Part shown: piece by piece, positions 10,288 through 17,127 of the stretch | How the letters are laid out: every line of letters starts with the position of its first letter | How positions within the stretch are numbered: position 1 is the first letter of the stretch | Source of the DNA: Candidatus Woesearchaeota archaeon CG08_land_8_20_14_0_20_47_9 | GTDB taxonomy: Archaea; Nanobdellota; Nanobdellia; Woesearchaeales; CG1-02-47-18 | Length of the DNA stretch: 21,094 bases | Direction of reading: 5' to 3' | Assembly (NCBI GenBank): GCA_002763335.1 | Contig: PEYS01000004.1 | Coordinates: forward strand, 1 to 21,094 | Notes under the pieces: generated by a model | Database searches by the model: none | What the model saw: the letters and a program-made list of their open reading frames with translations, nothing else | What the model was told of the DNA's origin: nothing | Made by a program: the position numbers and the translations under genes

Positions 10288-11397
10288 ATGGCATTGTTCA
10301 GACGCAAAGATGTCCCCCCTGAGATAGGAGCAGAGGATGAGCTTGAGAAAGGAGTGGATGAGGGAGAAGATAGAGGGGAAGCTGAAGAGAACACCCCAAG
10401 GACAAGGGGCCGGGGCAAGGCAGGTAAAAGTACGGCCAGAGCCATGGCAACAGGCAGCAGGGGCATAGAGTCTGAATTCATGCATGAAAAGCTTGCCCTG
10501 CTTGACGACGCCAGGAAGAGCGTCAGTGAGAGACTAACGCATATAAGCGAACAGCTTGGAGAGATAAGATCCTCACTTGCAGAAAAAGAAAAGAAGATCA
10601 GCCAAGTAGAGGCGCTAGCAACAAAGGCTGCTGACCTTGTCTCAGAGGTGCAGCCTGAAAACCTAGCCATTGAAACCAAAAAGCTAGAGGGGAGGCTTGA
10701 AAAGCTTGGTGCAAAGATCAATGGCCAGAACGAGATTATCGCAGCCCTTAGGGATGAGCTAAGGGAGTTGAAAGGCTCCGTAGGCAAGTTCAGAGGCGTT
10801 GACGAGATACTGAGGCTGTCACGCGACGTCAGATCAAACCTGGAAACCATGCTCAAGATACATGCAACAGTTGAGCAGCACTCAGACAGGGTCGAGGGCA
10901 TGTTCATAGAGATGCAGAAGAGAACATCTGAGCTCAACCAGCTGAAGGTAACCATTCAAGCAAGCGCAGGAGACCTGGATATGCTAAAGCGGGAGTTTTC
11001 TGCTGCAAGGGCGCGCATGATGGACGCAGCCACAAAGAAGGAGCTCTCAAACATGATTGAATCAATATCAGAGACAAAACAGGACGTGATCAACAAGATA
11101 GGCGAGGCAGATGCCAAGCTCAAAGAGCTATCAGGGTTTTCCTCACACACAACAGAGGTAGAGGAGGAGATAAACAGCCTGTCAGGGGAACTCAGCGATG
11201 GGCTGTCAAAGCTATCCACCATAATAGCGACAGTATCTGAGCTAACCAAGGAGATGGACTCAATAAGATCAGCAGTAATAAACATTGCAAAGAGCAGCGA
11301 GGCAAATAACGAATTCATGAGCAGGATTATGAATGAGATTCATAGATTGCAGGAAGAAACAAAGATGGATGCCAGAAGTGAGGGCAAGCCTTCTTAA
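10288..11397 (+). CDS. Soluble coiled-coil protein, probable partner of the upstream HerA-like membrane protein
   Basis: This 369-residue protein has no signal peptide and no membrane span, so it should be cytoplasmic. Residues 1-60 are charged and low in complexity: an acidic stretch rich in Glu and Asp, then a basic GRGKAGKS patch. From about residue 63 to the end the sequence is helical, with heptad-like Leu/Ile spacing and abundant Glu, Lys, Ser and Asn, typical of long coiled coils. The gene starts 21 nt after the giant gene with a good ribosome binding site, so the two are probably co-transcribed. I do not recognise a family. It resembles generic coiled-coil regions such as those of chemoreceptors or archaellum FlaC/D proteins, but no diagnostic motif supports those names. 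Its likely job is a scaffold or regulator on the inner face of the membrane. Confidence 0.85.
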   Translation: MALFRRKDVPPEIGAEDELEKGVDEGEDRGEAEENTPRTRGRGKAGKSTARAMATGSRGIESEFMHEKLALLDDARKSVSERLTHISEQLGEIRSSLAEKEKKISQVEALATKAADLVSEVQPENLAIETKKLEGRLEKLGAKINGQNEIIAALRDELRELKGSVGKFRGVDEILRLSRDVRSNLETMLKIHATVEQHSDRVEGMFIEMQKRTSELNQLKVTIQASAGDLDMLKREFSAARARMMDAATKKELSNMIESISETKQDVINKIGEADAKLKELSGFSSHTTEVEEEINSLSGELSDGLSKLSTIIATVSELTKEMDSIRSAVINIAKSSEANNEFMSRIMNEIHRLQEETKMDARSEGKPS

Positions 11398-11422
11398 CAT
11401 CTATCCCTTCTTAACATCTATC
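11389..11422. repeat. Perfect 17-bp tandem duplication at convergent gene ends
   Basis: The unit CCTTCTTAACATCTATC occurs twice, back to back, at 11389-11405 and 11406-11422. The first copy contains the TAA stop of the coiled-coil gene. The second contains the last codons and TAA stop of the opposing ATPase gene. It may mark a slippage or insertion event at the edge of the AT-rich ATPase gene. It is pyrimidine-rich on the plus strand, so a role in transcription termination is possible. Confidence 0.85.
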
Positions 11423-12676
11423 AATAGCCAAGTCATAAGGCAGTGCGATCTGAACTCTTCCCCTTTTTTCCTGAACTGCAAGATTAACCAGATACCCTCT
11501 CCTGCTGTTGTAGATTCGCTGAAACACCTCAATTCCAATGAAATCCTCGCTTTTCAACTTTGACTTACATTTAACCTCTACCGGGATCTGTTTTTGGAGG
11601 GTGTCAATGACTATATCTACCTCGTGCCTGTTTTTATCCTGCCAGAATTTGATATTCTCAGGTTTCACCCCACACTTTACCAGTTCAGAGATAACATAGC
11701 CTTCAAATAAGAATCCTTTATCTGCCCTCAAATCCAGTTCATTAAAATTATTTATAAAGTAATTTCTAACTCCATTGTCTAAGAAGTACAGCTTAGGTAT
11801 CTTTACAAGCTCCTTATTTTTATTGGTAAAGAAAGGTCTTAGAATGGCAAGCAGGTATGTTTCTTTGAGAATTTCAATGTAACTTACTACCTGTTGATAG
11901 TCTAACGAACTAATCTGGCTAAGCTCAGCATATTGGATCTTCTGCCCATTATTTATTGCCAGATATTCAATTAACCTCTTTGCATTAAGAACCTTTTCGA
12001 CCTTTAAATATTCTATAAGATCTTTTTTAACATAGAGATCAAAGATACTCTCCAACACCTGAGCTTTCTTTTTATTAGTGTCCTGCAACACGACCTCAGG
12101 GTAACCCCCGAAAACCATAAATTCTTTTAGATAAGAATATAATCGTGAAGTTACTTTCAAGAGATTTTCACCAGAGAGTTTCTTAATATGGCTAAGCTGT
12201 TTCAGTGCTTCTTTATCATCTTTAAACCACAGGAACTCCTCAAAATCCAGTGGATGGAGTCTGTATATCCTTTTTCTCCCTGCAAGGGATTCTTGTATTT
12301 GCTCTTTAATCTTTAATGAAGATGACCCTGAGGCATAAATTTTTACATTGTCAAGATTGTCATAAACATTCTTCATAATCATTGGCAGATCATTATGCCT
12401 TTGAAATTCGTCCAAGAAGAGGTAAAAGAAACTCTTATTCTTTTCTCTATATCCATTTAAGAACAGGGTGTTTTTTAGGTTCTCGAAAGAGCTTATTTTC
12501 TCAAAGTTGCTGAATACATCCAAGTCTAGAAAAAGACCATCATTGCCCTTACAGAGTCTCTCATAAAGAGCCTTTAAGAGGGTTGTTTTACCAACCTGCC
12601 TTGCACCTAAGATTATAGTGATCTTCTTATTAACAGATTCTTTTAATAGTCCTCTAGAAATTTTGCGCCTTTTCAT
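11411..12676 (-). CDS. AAA_14/DUF4143-family ATPase with PD-(D/E)XK-like C-terminal domain
   Basis: This 421-residue protein has the layout of the AAA_14-DUF4143 family, common and often laterally transferred in archaea and bacteria. Walker A is GARQVGKT (24-31), Walker B is FLDEFQ (87-92) and a sensor-like GSSS sits at 117-120. The C-terminal domain carries EVDIVI (D354) followed by PVEVK (E367, K369), the residue pattern of a PD-(D/E)XK nuclease fold. Members bind ATP; their cellular role is poorly defined, though links to mobile elements and toxin-like systems have been proposed. The gene runs against both neighbours and is clearly AT-richer: one 60-base row at 11761 counts 32% G+C, against 50% for a row at 9421 in the HerA-like domain. 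It lies between genes that otherwise read as one functional block, so recent acquisition is likely. GAGGAG abuts the ATG and a second GAGG lies further upstream. Confidence 0.9.
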   Translation of the reverse strand: MKRRKISRGLLKESVNKKITIILGARQVGKTTLLKALYERLCKGNDGLFLDLDVFSNFEKISSFENLKNTLFLNGYREKNKSFFYLFLDEFQRHNDLPMIMKNVYDNLDNVKIYASGSSSLKIKEQIQESLAGRKRIYRLHPLDFEEFLWFKDDKEALKQLSHIKKLSGENLLKVTSRLYSYLKEFMVFGGYPEVVLQDTNKKKAQVLESIFDLYVKKDLIEYLKVEKVLNAKRLIEYLAINNGQKIQYAELSQISSLDYQQVVSYIEILKETYLLAILRPFFTNKNKELVKIPKLYFLDNGVRNYFINNFNELDLRADKGFLFEGYVISELVKCGVKPENIKFWQDKNRHEVDIVIDTLQKQIPVEVKCKSKLKSEDFIGIEVFQRIYNSRRGYLVNLAVQEKRGRVQIALPYDLAIDRC

Positions 12677-12718
12677 CTCCTCTAAAACCTCACTCTCTTT
12701 ATTTTTGGATTAATCTGA

Positions 12719-12726
12719 AATTATAA
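12719..12726 (-). promoter_or_regulatory. Probable TATA box for the AAA/DUF4143 gene
   Basis: On the minus strand this reads TTATAATT within AAGTTATAATTTC. It sits about 45 nt before the ATG at 12676, which leaves a leader of about 20 nt that could hold the GAGG ribosome binding site. Confidence 0.4.
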
Positions 12727-12751
12727 CTTATCTAATTTTAGATTGAACCTG

Positions 12752-12759
12752 TATATAAA
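12752..12759 (+). promoter_or_regulatory. Orphan TATA-like element in the 215-bp divergent intergenic region
   Basis: TATATAAA lies 140 nt before the DNRLRE gene and 90 nt before that gene's own TATA box. It would start a transcript near 12779. The stretch to 12840 holds no ORF. It includes a short palindrome, TGCTCTGAGCA, but no C/D boxes or other recognisable RNA motif. It could be a second promoter or drive a small RNA. Confidence 0.25.
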
Positions 12760-12842
12760 GCTTTTGTTTTCTCATGGCCGAAGGGAATCTGCTTGCTCTG
12801 AGCACACCGATGGAATGGCTTCATCTCAAGGTTCGCAATAAC

Positions 12843-12850
12843 TTTATATA
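12843..12850 (+). promoter_or_regulatory. TATA box for the DNRLRE membrane protein gene
   Basis: TTTATATA predicts a start near 12870, about 20 nt before the TTG start at 12892. That leader contains GAGGGG (12879-12884), 7 nt before the TTG, a good Shine-Dalgarno match. The gene can therefore be expressed independently of the genes to its left. Confidence 0.6.
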
Positions 12851-12891
12851 CAAACTGATGCTATGGCGTGAATTAAAAGAGGGGTAAGGGA

Positions 12892-15800
12892 TTGAGGCTG
12901 CATATATGGTTATTTTTTGTAACAGTTTTCTTAGCCTTTACGCTGCTAGCTGTAGGAGCCTTAGCCCTAAACCTTACACTGCAGCCAGGCTCTGAGGGCA
13001 TTGACAGCGAGATCAGGAACAACACCCCTGATACAAACTACGGTTCAGGGGCATCAATCTTTGTCGGCATGACTGCCTCAGAGGAGCTGAGGAGGGGGCT
13101 GCTATGGTTCAACCTGTCAAGCATACCTCCTGGGGCATTGATATTCAACACCACCCTGAGGTTTTATGCTACCTTCAGCTCAAACAGCACAACGAACATA
13201 ACAATAAGGGCTTATTCTGTCCTCAACACGTGGAATGAGTCAAGTGTAACTTGGAACAACCGCACATCAGAAAGCTGGACTGCAAGAGGAGGGGATTTTA
13301 ACAGCTCAGCTCTAAGCTCTGTAAATGTAACGAATCTTGGCTACTATGAGATTGGCTTAACCGCTATTTCACGGCCTTGGCTGGTGAACAACTCAGGGCT
13401 GATGCTTAAAACAGATGAGCTAGCACCAAACTTTTACATCATAGTTGCCTCCTCAGACTACGCTACTGCTGCTAACAGGCCCTGGCTCAATGTAAACTAC
13501 AGCCTTAATGAGCCGCCGAACATAACAGGCTTTAATGACAGCTCCCAGTTCGTGCGGGCAGATACGGGAGGCCAGCTCACATTCAGCATAAACTGGAGCG
13601 ACGACCAGGCAACCAGTGCCCATATCTACGTCTGCAATGAGACTGCCAACATATCAGGATGCCCTGACCTAACATACTGTACTGTAAACACCTCAAGTAG
13701 AAGTGCGGGGTGCAGCTACACAGTAAACAGCTCTGACAACCAGAGCACGCACTACTTCATAGCAGTATGCGACGACTACAACTGCTCCCTTGCAGAGAAC
13801 ACATTCTACGTCAACCATGCCCCGAATGTAACTGTGATACAGCCTAACGGGGGCGAGATCGTCAATCAGAGCCTCGGAAATTACACTGTGCTCTTCAACA
13901 TATCTGACAGCGACGGCGACAACCTGACTGTCAGCATATACTACTCCTCATCCCCTGGAACAAAAGAGCACTTTGTTGACTCAATGCCTAACCAGTCATG
14001 CACAGAATGCAGCTACAGCTGGAACACAACCAACATCGGAGGATGGTATTACCTTGACATCGAGGTTAATGATGGGGGCTTAACAGCCATAGATTCAAGC
14101 AACAGCAGCTTCAGGATTGCGAGCATAACAGACTTCGATGCCCCTAGCATATACAACCTGAGCATCACAAGCGACCTTGTATCAGGGGCAAGTGCAACAA
14201 TAAGGGCGGTTGTAAATGACAGCTCTTCAATAAGCAAGGCTTGGTGCACTGTCAATGCAGGCGGAGTATTCACAAATCATACGATGAGCGGCTTTATGTC
14301 TGGCTTCAACGTTACTATAGAAGCTGGAGCAGTAGGAACGTACTACTTCAAGGTGTCTGCAAATGACAGCTTCGGGAACTTCAACGCAACTGAATGGCAG
14401 GGCTTTCAGGTTGCAAAGCCGAATGCAAGCATCTCCTACATCAACGCATCTAACGCAACCCGCTTCGGCATCACAAACTTCATCGTTCACCTGAATGCCT
14501 CAAGTGAGATAAAGAGGGCATACCTCTACGCCTATTCTGACCTGGCATTCATATTCGTTGGCCACTCGCAGAACAGGAGCCTGGGCAATGTATCAGGAAT
14601 CTCCAACTACAGCTGGTATGCTGTAGTGCCCCCCATACTCGGGGAGAGAAACATAAGCGTCATGCTCGGAGACTCTTACGGCAACACCTGGGTTTCTGAT
14701 AACTACTCATTCACCATAACAGAGCCCCAAGGAGGCAGTGCATTCGGTATAGACAGCTACCAACTCTACATTGACGGCTACAAGGAGGTGGTTATAGGCG
14801 AAAACTACCTTGTAAGGGCATACATCACAAACTATTCAGGTTACATTAACCCTAACAACATAAATGTAACCCTGAGGGACCCGATAGGCAACCTGCTGAC
14901 AGGGCTTACACTAACACAGCAGTCAACAGGAATATACAACCTCTCCTACACAACAGGCCCTGGTCTTACTCAAGGACAGTGGGAGACCATAATACAGGCC
15001 AATATCAGCAATCAGACACTATCCAAAAGCCAGTTCTGGAAGCTTATCGGCGGGCCATTTGACGTGCGCAGCTTCACTGTAGATGACAATATTGTAAATA
15101 ACCTTGCAGTGAGCTTTGTAATAGAGAACACAGGCTACCAGAGCCAGGACATAACCCTTGTATGGAACCTGACAATGACTGACGGAACCCAGCTTCATAG
15201 CGGGGCTGAGACAACATCAGTAGGCGCAGTCTCTGAGAAGCCCTATACAGTACACCCGATAACGAGCTATGTCGGCGACGTCAGATTAACAGTGATCGGA
15301 TATTACAGCGGCGGGGAGAGGGCAGGGGGCTATGTTGAATTCGCAACCGAGCAAGCTGAGGAGCCAACGCCCACACCACCTGCACCAACACCCACAGGAG
15401 GCGGCGGCGCAGGCCCGTCAGCAGCCCCGAATGTAACAAAGCCAGCTGAAGAAAGGGTTGTCAGCATAGGGGTCTTATCGTATAGCGATCATATCATTGC
15501 TGCGCAGTCAATGCTCACAAGGGGCTACATAACCCTCTACAACAAGGGGAGCGCTGCTGTAAGGGCAAGGGTCAGCCTTACACTGGACAACTACGCAGTA
15601 TGGCCAGAAGAGGTAAGTATCCCGCCTAATGAGGCCGCAAGCCTCTCATTCAACATAACTGCCCCGGAGCTTGCAGGCAATTATTCATTCAAATACATCA
15701 TATTTGCTGACGGTGAGAAGGTGCTTGAGAAGGGCGCCTTACTAGAGGTCTTGCCCCCTAAACCTTACCTGCTGATGAGAATAGAGATGCAGAAATCAAC

Positions 15801-16335
15801 CCTGGAATATCTGCGCAACCTTGTGGGCATGCAGCCAGGGCTTGCAGACCTCAACATAGTCCTTGACATCATAGAGCGAAAGATCAAAAGAGCAGAGGAG
15901 CTGATCGGGTCTGGCAAGGATGAGCTTGCTGAAGAGGTTGTGGACTCGAATGAGGCATACATAAACGACGCCCTTGATGCGATAGCATCATTCAAGATAG
16001 CCTCGCTGCAGATGCCAAAGGCAGTGCCAGTCATCCCCTACATAACAATCACCACAATCATCGTGCTCATCACAGCCTTTATCCTGCTTGTGTTGCTGCT
16101 GCTTACTCTCAGAAGAAGGAAGAAAGAAGGCAGCAGAGGTGAAGAGGAGGTAACAAGGAGACGCATCATCAGGCGCTCACCACAGATAAGGCAGATAAGT
16201 GAGGCAAGGATACAGCCCCCCCAGATGGTTGATATACCTGACCTCAACAGTCCGGATTTTGAGGCGAGGATGAAGCAGACCCTTAAAGATATTGAAGCGA
16301 TAAGAAGCAGGCTGAAGAAGAGGAGAGAGAGGTGA
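12892..16335 (+). CDS. DNRLRE-domain type I membrane glycoprotein
   Basis: The product has 1147 residues. The TTG start fits both the upstream GAGGGG and a clear signal peptide (hydrophobic to about residue 25, ending in ALA). Residues 26-205 match a DNRLRE domain, the carbohydrate- or surface-associated fold known from disaggregatase-like proteins: NYGSG, RRGLLWFNLSSIPPGA, WNESSVTWNN. Several Ig-like beta domains follow, one with DSDGD (about 344) and paired Cys near 252-305. A Pro/Thr/Gly linker (823-850) precedes a NEW3-like domain (about 855-955), a helical hairpin rich in Glu and Lys (970-1040), one span (about 1050-1073) and an 80-residue basic cytoplasmic tail. Sequons are frequent. 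The order linker, membrane-proximal domain, span, basic tail mirrors the giant protein at the left, so the two may act on the same surface. The ligand is unknown. Confidence 0.88.
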   Translation: MRLHIWLFFVTVFLAFTLLAVGALALNLTLQPGSEGIDSEIRNNTPDTNYGSGASIFVGMTASEELRRGLLWFNLSSIPPGALIFNTTLRFYATFSSNSTTNITIRAYSVLNTWNESSVTWNNRTSESWTARGGDFNSSALSSVNVTNLGYYEIGLTAISRPWLVNNSGLMLKTDELAPNFYIIVASSDYATAANRPWLNVNYSLNEPPNITGFNDSSQFVRADTGGQLTFSINWSDDQATSAHIYVCNETANISGCPDLTYCTVNTSSRSAGCSYTVNSSDNQSTHYFIAVCDDYNCSLAENTFYVNHAPNVTVIQPNGGEIVNQSLGNYTVLFNISDSDGDNLTVSIYYSSSPGTKEHFVDSMPNQSCTECSYSWNTTNIGGWYYLDIEVNDGGLTAIDSSNSSFRIASITDFDAPSIYNLSITSDLVSGASATIRAVVNDSSSISKAWCTVNAGGVFTNHTMSGFMSGFNVTIEAGAVGTYYFKVSANDSFGNFNATEWQGFQVAKPNASISYINASNATRFGITNFIVHLNASSEIKRAYLYAYSDLAFIFVGHSQNRSLGNVSGISNYSWYAVVPPILGERNISVMLGDSYGNTWVSDNYSFTITEPQGGSAFGIDSYQLYIDGYKEVVIGENYLVRAYITNYSGYINPNNINVTLRDPIGNLLTGLTLTQQSTGIYNLSYTTGPGLTQGQWETIIQANISNQTLSKSQFWKLIGGPFDVRSFTVDDNIVNNLAVSFVIENTGYQSQDITLVWNLTMTDGTQLHSGAETTSVGAVSEKPYTVHPITSYVGDVRLTVIGYYSGGERAGGYVEFATEQAEEPTPTPPAPTPTGGGGAGPSAAPNVTKPAEERVVSIGVLSYSDHIIAAQSMLTRGYITLYNKGSAAVRARVSLTLDNYAVWPEEVSIPPNEAASLSFNITAPELAGNYSFKYIIFADGEKVLEKGALLEVLPPKPYLLMRIEMQKSTLEYLRNLVGMQPGLADLNIVLDIIERKIKRAEELIGSGKDELAEEVVDSNEAYINDALDAIASFKIASLQMPKAVPVIPYITITTIIVLITAFILLVLLLLTLRRRKKEGSRGEEEVTRRRIIRRSPQIRQISEARIQPPQMVDIPDLNSPDFEARMKQTLKDIEAIRSRLKKRRER

Positions 16336-16349
16336 GAAGCCAGAGGTCA

Positions 16350-16446
16350 GTCATCAGTCCTGAGCTACGAGCTCCGAGTCATGAGAAACGTCAGACTCGA
16401 GCTTTGAGAGCAACTCTCGCAACTCTCAAGACTCAGGACTGAAGAC
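16350..16446. other. Strongly structured intergenic element with three-way-junction fold
   Basis: The 122-bp gap between two converging genes folds compactly. Outer stem P1 pairs 16350-16364 with 16432-16446 (14 of 15 positions). P2 pairs 16370-16380 with 16394-16403 (10 pairs, one bulged C). P3 pairs 16404-16410 with 16423-16429 (7 of 7). P2 and P3 abut directly. The sequence reuses short words such as GAGTC, CTCA and CAGTC, so it may be a repeat-derived element rather than an evolved RNA. The symmetry means either strand could fold, and it could serve as a terminator for both neighbours. Confidence 0.5.
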
Positions 16447-16457
16447 TCAAAGCTGGA

Positions 16458-16628
16458 TTACTTCCCTTCCTTCTTCCAATTATAAGAACGCAGTCTGCTG
16501 CTCCTCCCAAAGCCACATGATGAGCAGGTCTTCTGTCTAATGTGATACGTTATCTTCCCACATCTCCTGCAGGCAATCCTGTTCTTCTTAGAGGACTTCT
16601 TGCCCATTGCTACAGAGCCCTTTGTCAT
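16458..16628 (-). CDS. rpl37e: 50S ribosomal protein eL37 (L37e)
   Basis: The 56-residue product begins MTKGSVAMGKKSSKKN and carries two zinc-binding pairs, CRRC (20-23) and CSSC (35-38), then GFGRSSRLRSYNW, the conserved eL37 C-terminal signature. It is a small rRNA-binding protein of the large subunit. The gene sits 30 nt downstream of the LSm gene on the same strand, a pairing well known in archaea, and the two are probably one operon. The ATG at 16626-16628 is preceded by GGGTGAT, a good match to the extended archaeal Shine-Dalgarno sequence. It converges with the DNRLRE gene. Confidence 0.95.
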   Translation of the reverse strand: MTKGSVAMGKKSSKKNRIACRRCGKITYHIRQKTCSSCGFGRSSRLRSYNWKKEGK

Positions 16629-16658
16629 CCCATCACCCTAGAAAGTCTTGCTTTAGCA

Positions 16659-16886
16659 CTACTCTGGCGAGATAAGGGTTATCGTATCCCCCCTGATAAA
16701 GAGGGCCCCCATCTTTCTCCTGGTCTCGCCGTTAACAACCTCTTCAGCATCGTTAAGAGAAACATTCACATGAATGTCAAACGCCTTGAGCTTGCCTACA
16801 AACTGCTTGCCACTCTTTAGCTCAACGATAACGCGCTTGTTGCGCGCAGCATTAAGCGTATCTAAAGGTCTTGCATTCTCAGTCAT
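16659..16886 (-). CDS. Sm-like RNA-binding protein (archaeal LSm/SmAP)
   Basis: The 75-residue product has both Sm motifs. Sm1 is VIVELKSGKQFVGKLKAFD followed by NVSLNDAEE; Sm2 is ALFIRGDTITLI near the C-terminus. Such proteins form six- or seven-membered rings that bind U-rich RNA and act in RNA metabolism. I chose the ATG at 16886, giving MTENARPLD, over an in-frame start nine codons upstream because GGTGG lies just before it and the length then matches the family. It is the first gene of the LSm-eL37 pair and has a clear promoter at 16941-16950. Confidence 0.95.
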   Translation of the reverse strand: MTENARPLDTLNAARNKRVIVELKSGKQFVGKLKAFDIHVNVSLNDAEEVVNGETRRKMGALFIRGDTITLISPE

Positions 16887-16940
16887 GAAACCACCTTGCT
16901 TGTTTAATAACATAAAAACACTTGAGAGGATGTAATGACT

Positions 16941-16950
16941 ATATTTAAAG
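16941..16950 (-). promoter_or_regulatory. TATA box for the LSm-eL37 operon
   Basis: On the minus strand this reads CTTTAAATAT, a near-consensus archaeal TATA box. It predicts a start near 16916 and a leader of about 30 nt that contains the GGTGG site before the LSm ATG. Confidence 0.7.
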
Positions 16951-16966
16951 GTTTTTGTTTGTGACG

Positions 16967-17026
16967 GAAAACTTTGAATACACTCGGCTTCGCCTTTAAA
17001 GGCTCGCCTCGGTATTCGAAGTTTTC
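16967..17026. repeat. Palindromic hairpin element, copy 1 (CTTTGAATA core)
   Basis: GAAAACTTTGAATA (16967-16980) pairs with TATTCGAAGTTTTC (17013-17026), 13 of 14 positions. The apical part contains a perfect 12-bp palindrome, GCCTTTAAAGGC (16992-17003). Its arms are the same as those of copy 2, so this is one family rather than a chance hairpin. It lies between the LSm promoter and the 3' end of the transglutaminase-like gene. Confidence 0.8.
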
Positions 17027-17127
17027 AAGGTTAGGGCTGTGATTTCAGATTTTGGTTGCCCAATAGGGGCTTGCTTGCTTTATTAGTACATCAATAACCT
17101 TAACCAACATAATCCCTAACCTGCCCA

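Noticed and set aside
10194..10955. A 253-codon minus-strand ORF opposite the coiled-coil gene
   Set aside because: It is Ser/Leu/Phe-rich, the expected antisense reading of Glu/Lys/Ser codons. It lacks domain features and overlaps two well-supported genes.
11389..11422. The 17-bp direct repeats as transposon target-site duplications
   Set aside because: They abut each other rather than flanking the AT-rich gene. I found no further copy at the other end of that gene and no transposase.
16542..16820. A 92-codon plus-strand ORF over eL37 and LSm
   Set aside because: Both opposing genes are firmly identified by family motifs, so this is a shadow.
17028..17122. A 9-bp inverted repeat (AGGTTAGGG at 17028 and CCCTAACCT at 17114)
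   Set aside because: It is short and widely spaced (77 bp), with no similarity to the neighbouring hairpin family. It could easily be chance.
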